Origin: Chrysogorgia sp. JL179-B06
Lineage: Eukaryota > Cnidaria > Anthozoa > Scleralcyonacea > Chrysogorgiidae
Direction: 5' to 3'
DNA: 64,000 bases
Assembly (NCBI GenBank): GCA_035772405.1
Contig: JAYKKM010000307.1
Location: 2,501-66,500, forward strand
The notes under the pieces were generated by a model, which had not been told where the DNA came from, made no database searches, and saw nothing but the letters and a program-made list of their open reading frames with translations. How positions within the stretch are numbered: position 1 is the first letter of the stretch; each line of letters opens with the position of its first letter. The translations under genes were made by a program, and so were the position numbers. This document shows positions 41,077 through 51,862 of this stretch, piece by piece.

Positions 41077-43191
41077 GGTTATGGGCCCAGGGCGAGAAAC
41101 TTTTTCGATGGAGATGAAAGGAAATACGAACTATGGGAAACAAAATTCATGGGTTATCTACACATTCTAAAATTAAAATCTACTGTGGAAAGCGAGGAAC
41201 CAGATGAAACAAAGAATGCCGATGTTTATGCTGAACTGATACAAGTACTAGTCGATCGGTCACTCACTCTAGTCATGAGAGATGCCAAAGATGACAACAA
41301 GAAGGCTATCGACATACTCAGGGAACATTATACGTCGAGTGGGAAACCCAAAGTGATCTCGTTATATACCGAATTAACCACGCTTAGTAAAGGGGAAGCC
41401 GAGAGTGTGACTGACTGTTTACTAAGAGCCGAGGCGGCTGTGGCAGCATTAAAGAATGCCGGAGAAGCAGTTGGCGATGCTCTTCTAATAGCAATGGTCT
41501 TGAAAGGACTTCCTCAAGACTTTAAGGCGTTTAATACCGTGATCACACAAAAAGACAAGCAACCATCCTATCCCGAGTTTAAAGTTGCACTACGGGCGTT
41601 CGAAGAAAACGAAAAACCCACATCGAAGGACAACGTGATGAAGGCGGGCTTTTATAACGCGAAAGTCAAGTGTCATGTATGCAAGTTACCAGGACACAAA
41701 GCAGACCAATGCACAAGATCTAAGAAATGGTGCCACCATTGTAAGACGAGGACTCACAATGCAAAGGAATGCAGAAAGAAGAACCTCAACCAAGAAACGG
41801 ACACTAAGAATTCAGTGAAGACCGTTCAGGATCAGGAACAATCTTTTGTATTTAGAGTGAGTGATGTACCTACAGACAACGACGTGGATTACTTGAATGC
41901 AAGTTTACTTGTTGACTGTGGCGCTACGACCCACATAGTTAACGATAAAAGTAAATTTATTAATCTTGATGAAAATTTTAATCCACAAGTGCATTTTATT
42001 GAGTTAGCAGATGGCACGTGGCGTAATAATATTGCTTTAAATAGGGGAGATGCTAAGGTCCTCCCATATGATAGAGTAGGTAATCAACATAATGTAACCT
42101 TACAAAATGCATTGTATATACCTTCATTTAGCCAAGATATTTTTTCAGTACAAGCAGCATCTGAGAATGGTGCATCAATCTCTTTTAAGCCAGGACAAGC
42201 AGTCTTAAGTGCATGTGATGGTACAGATTTTTATATTCAAAAGAGAGGTCGCTTATACTATTTATGCTCTGTTAAGTCTAAGAAACATGATTTACAAACA
42301 TGGCACGAAATTTTAGGGCACTGCAATATTAAGGATACTCTAAAGCCAGAGAATGTTGTTGAGGGCATGTCAATCAGTAATAAGACAAAGCTAGGAGATT
42401 GTGAAGTGTGTACTTTGGGGAAAATGACCAACATTAGGAATAAGAATCCAGACAGTAAGGCAAAAATGCCTTTAGAGTTAGTGCATGCAGATCTGGCAGG
42501 CCCAATTACCCCAGAATCTGAAGAAGGTTTTAAGTATGTTTTGGGACTAAGTGATGATTATTCAGGAACCACCTTCACATATTTCCTGAAGAATAATAAG
42601 TCTGATATTTTAAGTGCCACAGAGAGATTTTTAGCAGACTCTTCCGTTTATGGGAATATAAAATGCATTAGATCTGACAATGGATCAGAGTTTACTAGCA
42701 ATGCATATAAATGTCTCCTTGTGAAAAATCAAATCAAACACAAGACTTCTGCTCCTTACTCTCCGCGAACACTTTTTGAAATGGCTAGGTGCCTACTCAT
42801 AAGTGCAAATCCTGACAAAAGATTTTGGCCTTATGCAGTCATGACTGCAAATTACATTCGTAACAGGTGTTACAACAGTCGTATCAAACAAACCCCTTAC
42901 CAGGCACTGACCCAGAAGAAGCCAAATATATCAAATATGGCAATCTTTGGTACCGAGTGTTTTGCATACACTCAGAATAAGGCAAAACTCGATGCAAGGT
43001 GTGAGGGGTATTTTTTGAGGTACGACAAGGGCAGTCCTGCCTATTTGGTTTATTTCCCAGAAAGTGGGAAAGTTGCAAAGGTAAGAAATGTGAAGTTTAC
43101 CAACAAGTTTAGAAGTGAGAGCAATAAGCATGATTATGATAAACATGAAAGTAATGACCAATTTTTTGATAGGCATATATATAAGGCCTGA
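41065..43191 (+). pseudogene. copia Gag-protease-integrase, integrase catalytic Glu deleted
   Basis: The 708-codon frame starts at an ATG within the end of the 5' LTR (MTPTGYGPRARNFFDGDE). In order it has a Gag UBN2-like region, two CCHC knuckles (CHVCKLPGHKADQC near residue 203, CHHCKTRTHNAKEC near 223), a protease LLVDCGATTHIVND (near 284), a pre-integrase WHEILGHCNI (near 413) with CEVC, and integrase Asp residues in HADLAGPI (near 474) and IRSDNGSEF (near 536). At SAPYSPRTLFEMARC the usual QQNG-x2-ER segment with the third catalytic residue has been removed in frame. The frame stops at 43191 where RT should follow. Confidence 0.9.
41077..41090 (+). promoter_or_regulatory. primer binding site for a half initiator-tRNA-Met
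   Basis: GGTTATGGGCCCAG directly follows the LTR. It is complementary to the anticodon stem-loop CTGGGCCCATAACC of initiator tRNA-Met, not to the tRNA 3' end. Drosophila copia uses this internal half-tRNA primer. The site lies inside the gag-pol reading frame. Confidence 0.85.
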
Positions 43192-44960
43192 GGAGGAAAA
43201 TATCCCCCTTCCAGCAGGACCTGAGGAGGAAAACGTTCTTCCTCACCCCCAGAATGCTGATGTAGGTCCACTTTAACATGAAGTTGTTGACCAGCCAGCT
43301 CCACTAGATGAAGGGAATCCAAATTTTAGATACCCTGTTAGGCGTACTAGAAGGCCACCTGACCATTTGAGTGATTACATAGTGGACAATGATCTTGATG
43401 ACAATGATTTGATAAACTACAGTGTAGACTATTGTTGTGCTACATCAGTTTACCCTAAAACATATGAAGAGACAATTAAGTCACAAGATTCTAAAAAATG
43501 GCATGAGGCTATGAGCGAAGGGATGAAATCTTTACGAGAAAACGATACCTACACGCTCACAAAATTACCTGGAGGTAAGAGTGTAGTGGGGGCTCGTTGG
43601 GTGTATACTGTGAAGGAAAGTCAAAGTGGTGAACAAAGGTATAAAGCACGTTATGTAGCAAAATGGTATTCACAAGTGCCTGAAGTTGATTATTTTGAAA
43701 CCTTTTCGCCTACTGCAAAGATAACCTCGATCCGTATATTGATGCAATTAGTTCTAGATCTTAATATGGAAGTGCATCAAGTGAATGTCAAAACGGCATA
43801 CCTAAATGCACCAATAGACTGTGAACTGTATATTGAACAGCCAGAAGGGTTTGTAAAACACAGTGAGACAAGGGAAAGGTTAGTTTGCAAATTAAATAAG
43901 TCTCTTTACGGTCTGAAACAAAGTGGGCGCAACTGGAATCATATGTTGCACACTTTCTTGACCAGTGATGGATTTTCACAACTTGTTTCCGACCCCTGCG
44001 TCTACATCAGACGTCATATTGATGTAATAATTATTGTGCTTATATGGGTAGATACTAAATGAAGTGAAAATGGATTTAAGTTGTAGGTTTAAAATGAAAG
44101 ATCTTGATAGACTTTCATGGTTTATTGGTATCAATTTCATTTTAAATGGCACAACCATAACTATGGATCAAACTAAATACATTGAAAGGATTTTGAATAG
44201 GTTCAAAATGGAAGGTTGCAAGCCAAGGGCAACTCCAAGTGAATTAGGAGTAAATAAGACCAGCATTGAAAATCAGGAAGAATTTGCTGATAAGCAACTC
44301 TATCAGGAAATTGTAGGCAGTTTGATTTATGTAATGACGTCAACTAGACCTGACCTATCATTCATTGTGACTAATTTATCTCAGTACATGTCTAATCCCA
44401 CAAATGCCCATCTCTGTATGGCTGAGCATGTACTTCGCTATCTTAAAGGAACTTTAGGAAATAAGCTCACATTTAGGAAATCAAAGAAAGGATTGAAACT
44501 CTTAGTGTATTGTGATGCAGATTGCGGGATCATCTGAGGATCGCAAGAGCATCACAGGATGTGTTTAAGCTATCTGAAAATGGGTCTGCCATCTCTTGGA
44601 AGAGCAGAAAACAGCCAACAGTGGCGTTATGAACTTGCGAAGCCGAATACATGGCTTTGGCATCAGCTATCTAAGAGGCTAAGTTTTTGAGGCAATTTCT
44701 AGGGGATCTTGTTAGCACACTTACTCTTAGTGCAACTCCTATTTATTGTGACAACCAGAGTGCCATTTTCTTAGCAAAACATCCTGAACAGCGTCAAGAT
44801 CCAAACACATAGACATTAGGTACCACTTTATAAGATCTGAGGTTCAGTCTAGAGCTGTAGATATTATATATATAGCTTCTGAAGAAAACTTGTCAGACAT
44901 CTTCACAAAGCCTGTAACAAGGATTAAGTTAAGTAAATTTATTGAAGCTCTTATAGGACA
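43192..44960 (+). pseudogene. copia reverse transcriptase and RNase H, broken
   Basis: After stops, 43367-44062 reads KWHEAMSEGMKSLRENDTYT, VGARWVYTVKESQSGEQRYK, VKTAYLNAPIDCELYIEQPE and KLNKSLYGLKQSGRNW. The catalytic (Y/W)VDD box is cut to IWVD-TK and a stop by a deletion. The frame then resumes LNEVKMDLSCRFKMKDLDRL and SLIYVMTSTRPDLSFIV (44064-44537). RNase H pieces (DCDADCG-like at 44520, AEYMALASA-like near 44645, HIDIRYHFIRSE near 44815, NLSDIFTKPV) run to 44960 with more shifts. Confidence 0.9.
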
Positions 44961-45071
44961 TTAAAGCTTCTTTTTGTATACCTCACATGTCTAAATCTAG
45001 ATAAATTAGGTATTACAAAATGTTGTAATTTTAGTTGTACACTTATATTGTATTGTTATATGATCATCAAT

Positions 45072-45277
45072 TTAAGTGGGAGTGTTGAATATGATCACAT
45101 GCATAAACATAACTTATTTATGTCAATGTATTCTGTAAACATAAATAAAAATTAATAAATGAAAGAACACATGCTTCATGCTTCGTCCTTCTATCCCAAC
45201 AGGTTCTTATTCGTATTCTTTATGCTATATTAAATCTGAAACAATCCTCCGTCTAATAAGTCATGGCGACTCCAACA
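45072..45277 (+). repeat. copia polypurine tract and 3' LTR
   Basis: AAGTGGGAG at 45074-45082 immediately precedes TGTTGAATATGATCACATGC. The LTR runs to CTCCAACA at 45277. Relative to the 5' LTR it carries a CACATGCTTCATGCTTCGTC-like variant segment. Confidence 0.85.
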
Positions 45278-46560
45278 ACAACAATTGTCACTGGGATTTT
45301 GTGTATATATGGCCTGGAAACAGGCAGTTTTCCTGCTTGCAGTAACACATTTTTCATGAGTTGCCTCCCAGAATGACAGGCAAAATTTTATTCTAGTTTT
45401 GTTGTTATTTATCATTATTTTGAAAACACGGGTCTCATCCATACATCCCACCCTTATACTAAAAGAACAAATCCCCAGGCCCAGGATCAATTTTTTCACA
45501 TTGTCCCCAGGGGAAGGTTACAGAAAGAACTGATCTATGCATAATCAAGTGTGTCCATCCTCCCGTTTCTCTTGTAGATATAATTTTTGTTATCGAAAAC
45601 TGTATGTTAGTGTATTATGCAATGAAGACAATGAAATTTAACACTCCTTAAACAAACTTTGTATTAAAATATGTAGTTTGCATTAAATATATGAGGGAGA
45701 GGGTTGCAATTCAGTTGTACCCTCCACCATTTTTCGTGTTGATCAAAAGGAAAGAGGCCCAGAATGTTTTTATGAGGTTACTATCTCAAAAGCTAAGACA
45801 GCAATGAGCAATGCAATATTGGTGTATAAATAAATCCTGAAAGGGATACAACTGTACTATTATGCATATAATCTATGAACTGTGAAACATGCAAATCTGG
45901 CAAGCATACTGTAGGTATAGCTGTGCAGTGCATGATGCAATGACCATGGCTGCTGAAAAGAGAGGTGCAGGTCAATATATAATTATACAGCTGTGTCCAT
46001 CATATTTATGGAGATCCATATTGGCCCAGAAATACAGTAGCTTTAACCCATTCCAATAGCAAATAGACCAGTTCATGGGACCTCAAAACTAAGGAGCAAT
46101 GGAGACTGTTCTGTTATTGGAGCTCCAATAAACCAACAGTTACCAGCTAACCCAATGATTCTGAATGCAAGTGTTGTGGGCCTCAAAGCTGATTATTACA
46201 CCTTGATCCATTGCAGCCTACATGTATACATTCTCCCTTTTGTGAGTATAATCATTTGACATTGGCCACAGCAAATTTGAAAAATAATCAAATACAGTAT
46301 AGATATATTTATCCCCTCTCCCGGCGCGAAGCGCCGGCCGAAGGCCTGAGGGCGAGGGTGCTAATATCGACCGGCGTTTAGTCCCTCATCACGGGATTCC
46401 AAGCTGTTTGTAGAGTCACTTTCAGTTTATTTTTATATATTCAAGATCAACAGCCCATGCGCGGCATCGGAAAATTTGGCCCTGGTAACTAGATATGGTA
46501 AATATCTGCATTTATTAATATTTAAAAAAAATGAAACCGTAAAACAAAAGTACATGTATG
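45278..46560. other. no gene; short GC hairpin at 46320-46337
   Basis: Short frames here have no support. CCGGCGCGAAGCGCCGG forms a 7-bp stem with a GAA loop, followed by GGCCGAAGGCC, in an otherwise AT-rich region. Confidence 0.5.
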
Positions 46561-46599
46561 TGTTTTGTCGGGTTATACGGTGAATGAAGATTTGTGATA

Positions 46600-46990
46600 A
46601 AAAAGATCGTGGAAAGGCAGTGAAAATGCAATATTATATCGTCGTCGGAAGATGTCAAGTTCGTAAATCAAGTTTTATACGTGGCGTCAAAACTAAAGGT
46701 AAACCCGTTTTCGGTTTTTTAAACCTGTTGGTCAGTTACAAAGATAGTTTTGCAAATATGTCCGAGTATGTTATTCAGGCTTTCATTTGATATATAGCAT
46801 GATTTTCTAGAGTTAGTAGTTCAAAAGATATCGTCGTCTGAATATCTAAAATATTTACTCGGAGTTTGCCAATCTAAGCGTCGTCGCTTTTTTCAAGCTG
46901 TTAGCTATCAGTTACAAAAAAATTTTGTAGGTATGTCAGAGGCTGTTAATGAAGCTTTCATTAGATATGTAGAATGAGTTCTTAGAGTTA
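46600..46990. repeat. diverged tandem duplication (~190-bp unit)
   Basis: ATATCGTCGTC(G/T)GAA, TCAGTTACAAA, TATGTC(C/A)GAG and GAGTTAGTA(G/C)TTCAAAA blocks recur in order from 46636 and 46828. The 68-codon frame at 46584-46790 lies in the first unit and is disrupted in the second. Confidence 0.7.
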
Positions 46991-47094
46991 GTACTTCAAA
47001 ATATATTGTGGTCGGAACATTTCACTTTTGGCATGGCGTCATGGCAACCGAAATTTAAAATTATTACAACATCAACCCAAGTCTGTTGGGTAAT

Positions 47095-47129
47095 TAGGAT
47101 TAGGGTAATAGGATTAGGGTTAGGGTTAG
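47095..47129. repeat. interstitial telomeric tract (TTAGGG-like)
   Basis: ATTAGGGTAATAGGATTAGGGTTAGGGTTAG-type sequence, about five partly degenerate units (written here from its repeat unit TTAGGG). Confidence 0.85.
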
Positions 47130-47367
47130 CGATTATTTGAATTTCGGTTTATTCATACATCGAGAAAGCGCCAATCAGCTAGACATCACGAAATCCGAGG
47201 ACGAAATCACTCTGTGAAGGGCTTTCGCTCGAAATTGAATGGTCCTTACACACGATATACCAATAAATTATGTGCTTTATTATAATATTGCAGAATAACA
47301 AATGTTAATACAAATTTTGAATGGCAGATTTTATACTTTTATCTTGGAATAATTGCAATACTTGATA

Positions 47368-48510
47368 ATCAGTGTTTATACGCTCATCTGATGGCATACT
47401 GGTCTGGCCAATGGCTTAGTGTGTTTGTGTAAACACCTTCGTCCTGTATTAGGCCTTAGACAATGCCAGTCCTAGGCTTGCAATATATATTTACACAGCT
47501 TTTGTAGGATATAATACTGTATATAGATACTGTATAATTGGGTAGGTTAACACTCACTGCATGTGTCAGGGGAACACATTAGGGAACAACTGGTATCATC
47601 TCACTGACAAGCAGCTGAAGGGAATTTCATCTTGAATTAATGATATATTGGTGAAATAATTAGATAAAGCAATGTTCATTGTTGCATATTATGGACTTTT
47701 GTCATTTCATCTTTTTGAAATGTGTTACCAGTACTTGAATACCATTGCAATACTGGTACATGTATGCATAATTATACAATATAATAAGATTATATATTAA
47801 TAAAAGCAACAGAAGTCTTCTAACAGAATAAAAGGTGTATCGAGCTTATCAATATATAGTCAGACAATGCACTCATTGCAAAACTAAAAAATTAGCTGAT
47901 ATAGAGTATACTGGTGTCTTAGTAAGGATGTAAAAAATTACAGACTTTAGGCTGTGTTTACATATATTGCAAGTCTATAGGACTAACGTGGCCAGCCACG
48001 ACCTGGGCCTGGCTTACATTTTATTGACTTTAACAGTGTAAACATACACCGTACTGGCTATAACAATCAGCATTTACACTCATCTGTTATGCCCTTCTGG
48101 CCAATGGCTTAGTGTATCTGTTTAAATTCACCTTTGTCCTGGATAGTAGGCCTGGAGAGTGCCAGTCCTAAGCTTTCAATGTATATTTTTACATAGCTTT
48201 TGAAGGATAAATACTGTATAATGTATAATTGGGTAGGTAATTAACACTCACTGTGTCAAGTTAGGGATTAAACAAGTGGTATCACTGACAAGAAGCAGCT
48301 GAAAGGAATTTCATCCTGAATTAATATATATATTGGTGAAATAATTAGATTAAGCAATATCGTTCTTTGTTGTATATTATGGGCTTTTATCATTTCATTT
48401 TTTGAAATTGTGTTAACATGAATGTGCATACTTATATAATATTAATAAAAGTTAAGAAACATAAGACTTCTAAAAGAATAAAAGGTTTATCAGGCTTATC
48501 AATTTGGTCT
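47368..48510. repeat. diverged tandem duplication, units ~700 bp apart
   Basis: Unit 1 (about 47368-47850) and unit 2 (about 48065-48500) share CTGGCCAATGGCTTAGTGT, ATTGGGTAGGT, TTAACACTCACTG, CAGCTGAA(G/A)GGAATTTCATC and GGTGAAATAATTAGAT. They are non-coding, with many indels. Confidence 0.85.
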
Positions 48511-49180
48511 AGGATAAATTTAGGTATTGAATCTTTTGGTATCTGCTTATACTAACAATTAGACAATAAGGAACATGCAGATTACATTATTACAGTGGGG
48601 TACCTGTATGTACAAGGTTATGCAGTCTCGTGAATACAATTGTACTTTGAGTAAAATTATGAGTATGCCATTGTTACTGTAAACATGCATGTTGAAATTT
48701 ATTATTAAAAGCATAACTGACATAATTAACTTTAATTATGTAATATATAATTAATAAAATTATTATTTAAATGAATAATTATTAAAATTAATTATTAAAA
48801 TTAATTTCAATAATCAATAGTAACACAATTGGTTTCTAACCCTGCCTGCGAGACAATTTAGTGTTGGCAGACTTTCCCACTTGGGTTCTGTTCAGTACAC
48901 TACCCACAAATTGCACCCAAAAAATAAGCAGTTTGAAAATCTGTTCAGTTTGGCAATATTAAAGCCTCAAACAGTAAGCGGGCAAGGGGTTGTTGCGTAC
49001 ACGTATTTCTAGTACAATAAATACAGTTAACAGCGAACATTCCATCTGTGTATGGGTGCGGGCAATGTTGCGTCATAGCGATATGGGGCTAGCCTCCACT
49101 CACGAAGCTGAGCACGTGATCATTGGACTATTTAAGTGACTGGATAGTGCGAGGCCCAACATTGTTCACAGGTAATCAAA
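48511..49180. other. no gene seen
   Basis: Very AT-rich (TTAATTATTAAAATTA runs at 48730-48820), otherwise plain. Confidence 0.5.
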
Positions 49181-49186
49181 CAGATC

Positions 49187-49850
49187 ATGCCGAGATTTAT
49201 TCGCAACAGTATGGTAACTCCAATAACTCCGTCAGCGCCCACAACAAGTTCAACCAATGTTGGGTTGAACTCTACTTCATTAACCACAGCTCCCAAAACA
49301 ACAGGGCAAGTATCGCCACCAACAACAGTCAACCAGATCAACCTTTATACCGACCTTTCTACCGCCATCAGGTTAAGTAATTCCTGAATACGTTTTGCTG
49401 TGACGTCTGTGTCAGGTTTTCCCATCCACACCATTATATTCCACATCGACTGCTATGCCTTTAGTCGCTCCCAATCCATTCAGCTCCGCCCATTCAGTTT
49501 TTGGGCTTCCATCCTGTACTTCCAACGCCACTCCCTTTGTGAAGAAGAACCAACGACCACCTTACATCAACCCGGGACCGCGCAAAACTAAAGTCATTAC
49601 GGACATTATCACCTGGGTGCAAGCCTTCTCTATCTACACCAAGCATTTTTTGCTGATACCAACCCCAGCGAGCTCACAACCTTTGGCTGTACCAGCTGTT
49701 TATAATTTGTTTGGCGAAACAATTCCGTGGCCCTACGTGGGCTAACTATGATAAAGCGTTTCGTCGCGATGCCATGGCGCGAAATGTCACTGATTGGTCA
49801 CAAATGAACGTGGAATTATTCAACTTTCACTCAGCTGCCTCAAGTTGATT
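49187..49850 (+). pseudogene. retroelement ORF1/gag-like remnant
   Basis: A Thr/Ser/Pro-rich frame (49187-49387) is followed by a second (49455-49745) with RPPYINPGPRKTKVITDIIT and WVQAFSIYTKHFL. After another shift comes WANYDKAFRRDAMARNVTDW and SQMNVELFNFHSA (49737-49845). I recall this tail (FRxDAxxxxxTDWSxMNxxLxNFH) from repetitive cnidarian proteins, sometimes next to tyrosine-recombinase retroelements. No recombinase or RT follows here. Family placement is tentative. Confidence 0.4.
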
Positions 49851-49974
49851 TCCCACAGAGCATCGATGGAGGCAATAGGCTCACCCTCCTCCAATTTCAT
49901 TTGCCATTTTTCATCCAATTTCATTTGCCGCATTCAAGCACGACGGACGTGTGTCTTCGAGCTCCACTCCTTAA

Positions 49975-50001
49975 AGGAGCAGTGTCACCATCTGCGCATT
50001 T
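49975..50001. promoter_or_regulatory. left terminal inverted repeat of the two-gene transposon
   Basis: Twenty-four bases identical to the right end, plus a further TGCGCATA word 10 bases inside (CTTCTGCGCATAC). Gene A's ATG lies 62 bases inward, so this end may also act as its promoter. Confidence 0.75.
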
Positions 50002-50062
50002 CTTCTGCGCATACACAAACTTGAAAAGATTGGGCCAACCTTTTCAAGTTTTAAAATCCAAG

Positions 50063-51705
50063 ATGGCGTCTAAACAAGGTGCCACTCACGGTGGTGCAAG
50101 AGAAAATTCCGGCCGAAGGAAAGCGTTTGCAAATAAAAAAGCATTAAGAAAAGCATGGGGAAGGCACATAGAAAGATATATTTGACTGAAAATATCTTTG
50201 AGACATGGTCAAATGCGAAAATAGTTGCTGGATATGAACGATCAACTCATAACGATTTTGCTGTACACTTATTGTCCTTAGAATTTCGTAGAAGGTAAGT
50301 AAGTTTCCTGGCATTTTTCGTTGATTTATCTTTTTATTAATAGTGCATAAACCGATAAACAACTGACTAGTATTTTTTCTTTGGATATATTGCAGATCTA
50401 CTTTCGATATTCCACGAGAACGAAGTCAAATTCTAATGTCAACACAAGAAGACGACATTGCCATTGACAGTCAAATGGCTGAAGAGTGTGCTATAAACAT
50501 CAGTCAAGGTGAGAATATTAGTTGGAGTGATTTTAGAATACCCATCCAGGAACCATTTGAACTAATAGTTTAAACAATAGTTTCAAGATTGCGTTGTAAG
50601 GATATGTTTCATGTTTATATTTTCGATCAAATTGTATGACTGAATATAAAATAATTTTAATTATACTTTGTTATATGTAGGACCACAAACGTCTACACCA
50701 TGTAAAGATAAACCATCAACTGACATGATAATTCTCCAAACTGAGTCTCCCATAACTAGTGGTAAGGAAGCAGGGCATAATGAAAGAGCAGAAATGGATA
50801 TAGATTGCACATTTTCCAGTTCCTCATTTCATGAGAGGTGAGTTATATATCCATATTCCTGTTTTGTTCTCTTAGATTCTCTTAGTTGTACCATATAAGT
50901 TTAAAATAATTAAAATATCTTGCTGTACATAGCAAATTAAAACGTTGTGTGCCCTATTTGTTATTTTATTTTGTGTAATGCAAGGTGGTTTTACCTGTCA
51001 AGAGCATCACAATTGGTTAACTGGACTACAATACATCCATGTATGATGTATCTGAATGTGCCAACAGTCTCAGTCTGGTGTATACACCCAAGAGAGTGTC
51101 CTTAAGGTTAGCAATAACAATTTTAGAGAGAATGTTGTACCAATAGCCAGGTGTGTTTTAGTTTATGAGATCATTATACTGACAATAGTTAGTAATGATT
51201 TAATACTTCTGATAATAGCAAAGTAACAAAGATGTACAGTACACAGGGGATAGGGTGATCAATTTCCTCGGAGGGGGGGGGGGGGGGGGGGGTTCTGGAA
51301 TGACCCAATATCATAGAAATATTTCCAAGTAAAACAAAGCATTCAATTGTTTTAGTTACAGGGTGTATAAAGCAAAAAAACAGCTAACAGCAATTGACTG
51401 GAATTTCCATGTTAACCTTCCCAAGGCCAGGAGCACTGCAGGTGATGAAATGTTCACCAGAAAGTACAACCCGAGAACAAGGCAATGGGATATTAAATAT
51501 ATGAAGGTTGAGAAAGGATATCAATATATTCCACTACTCATGTCCAAGATCATCAGCAGAAGATTACATGATACAGATTTGGTAACACGAAATGTTTCAT
51601 TAAATACTTGATCCTGGCAATATTGCTCCTACAATTGCCCACACACTTTTACCTTTAACAAAAGATCTGCTGCTAAGAAGAAGCAGATTCACAAAAAAAG
51701 ACTAA
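50063..51705 (+). CDS. transposon gene A: four exons, unknown function
   Basis: Exons 50063-50294, 50396-50508, 50681-50837 and 51362-51705 are joined by consensus introns (GTAAGT, GTGAGA, GTGAGT donors) with matching phases 2, 1 and 2. Exon 1 encodes MASKQGATHGGARENSGRRK, a Gly/Arg-rich start. After a one-base shift near 50160 it gives KIYLTENIFETWSNAKIVAG and HNDFAVHLLSLEFRR. Exons 2-3 are acidic/polar (RSQILMSTQEDDIAIDSQMA). Exon 4 reads KKQLTAIDWNFHVNLPKARS, FTRKYNPRTRQWDIKYMK and IPLLMSKIISRRL. A stop at 51609-51611 is bypassed in the +1 frame by DPGNIAPTIAHTLLPLTKDL to 51705. I recall similar proteins in cnidarian repeats, unnamed. Nucleic-acid binding is plausible from the basic N-terminus. 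No catalytic motif is recognised. Confidence 0.65.
51271..51292. repeat. 20-bp poly-G run in intron 3 of gene A
   Basis: Twenty consecutive G from 51273 to 51292 lie in an AT-rich intron, capable of forming a G-quadruplex and prone to length error. Confidence 0.9.
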
Positions 51706-51862
51706 TGAAACATTTAAAAGCTCCCTATATTGTGTTTTATAAATAAATTTTAATACTTTTGTCCATCTAACATTTTATAGACTGAGGCAAGTCTACTACT
51801 TCTTCTAGTGTTCTTTGTATCCCATGTAAACACCTGTTAAAGATGGGTATCGCTGCCTTATT

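Noticed and set aside
46584..46790. A 68-codon plus-strand gene
   Set aside because: The second unit of the duplication does not preserve the frame.
49187..49850. A DIRS element with tyrosine recombinase
   Set aside because: No recombinase or RT motif follows before the TTAA element at 49975.
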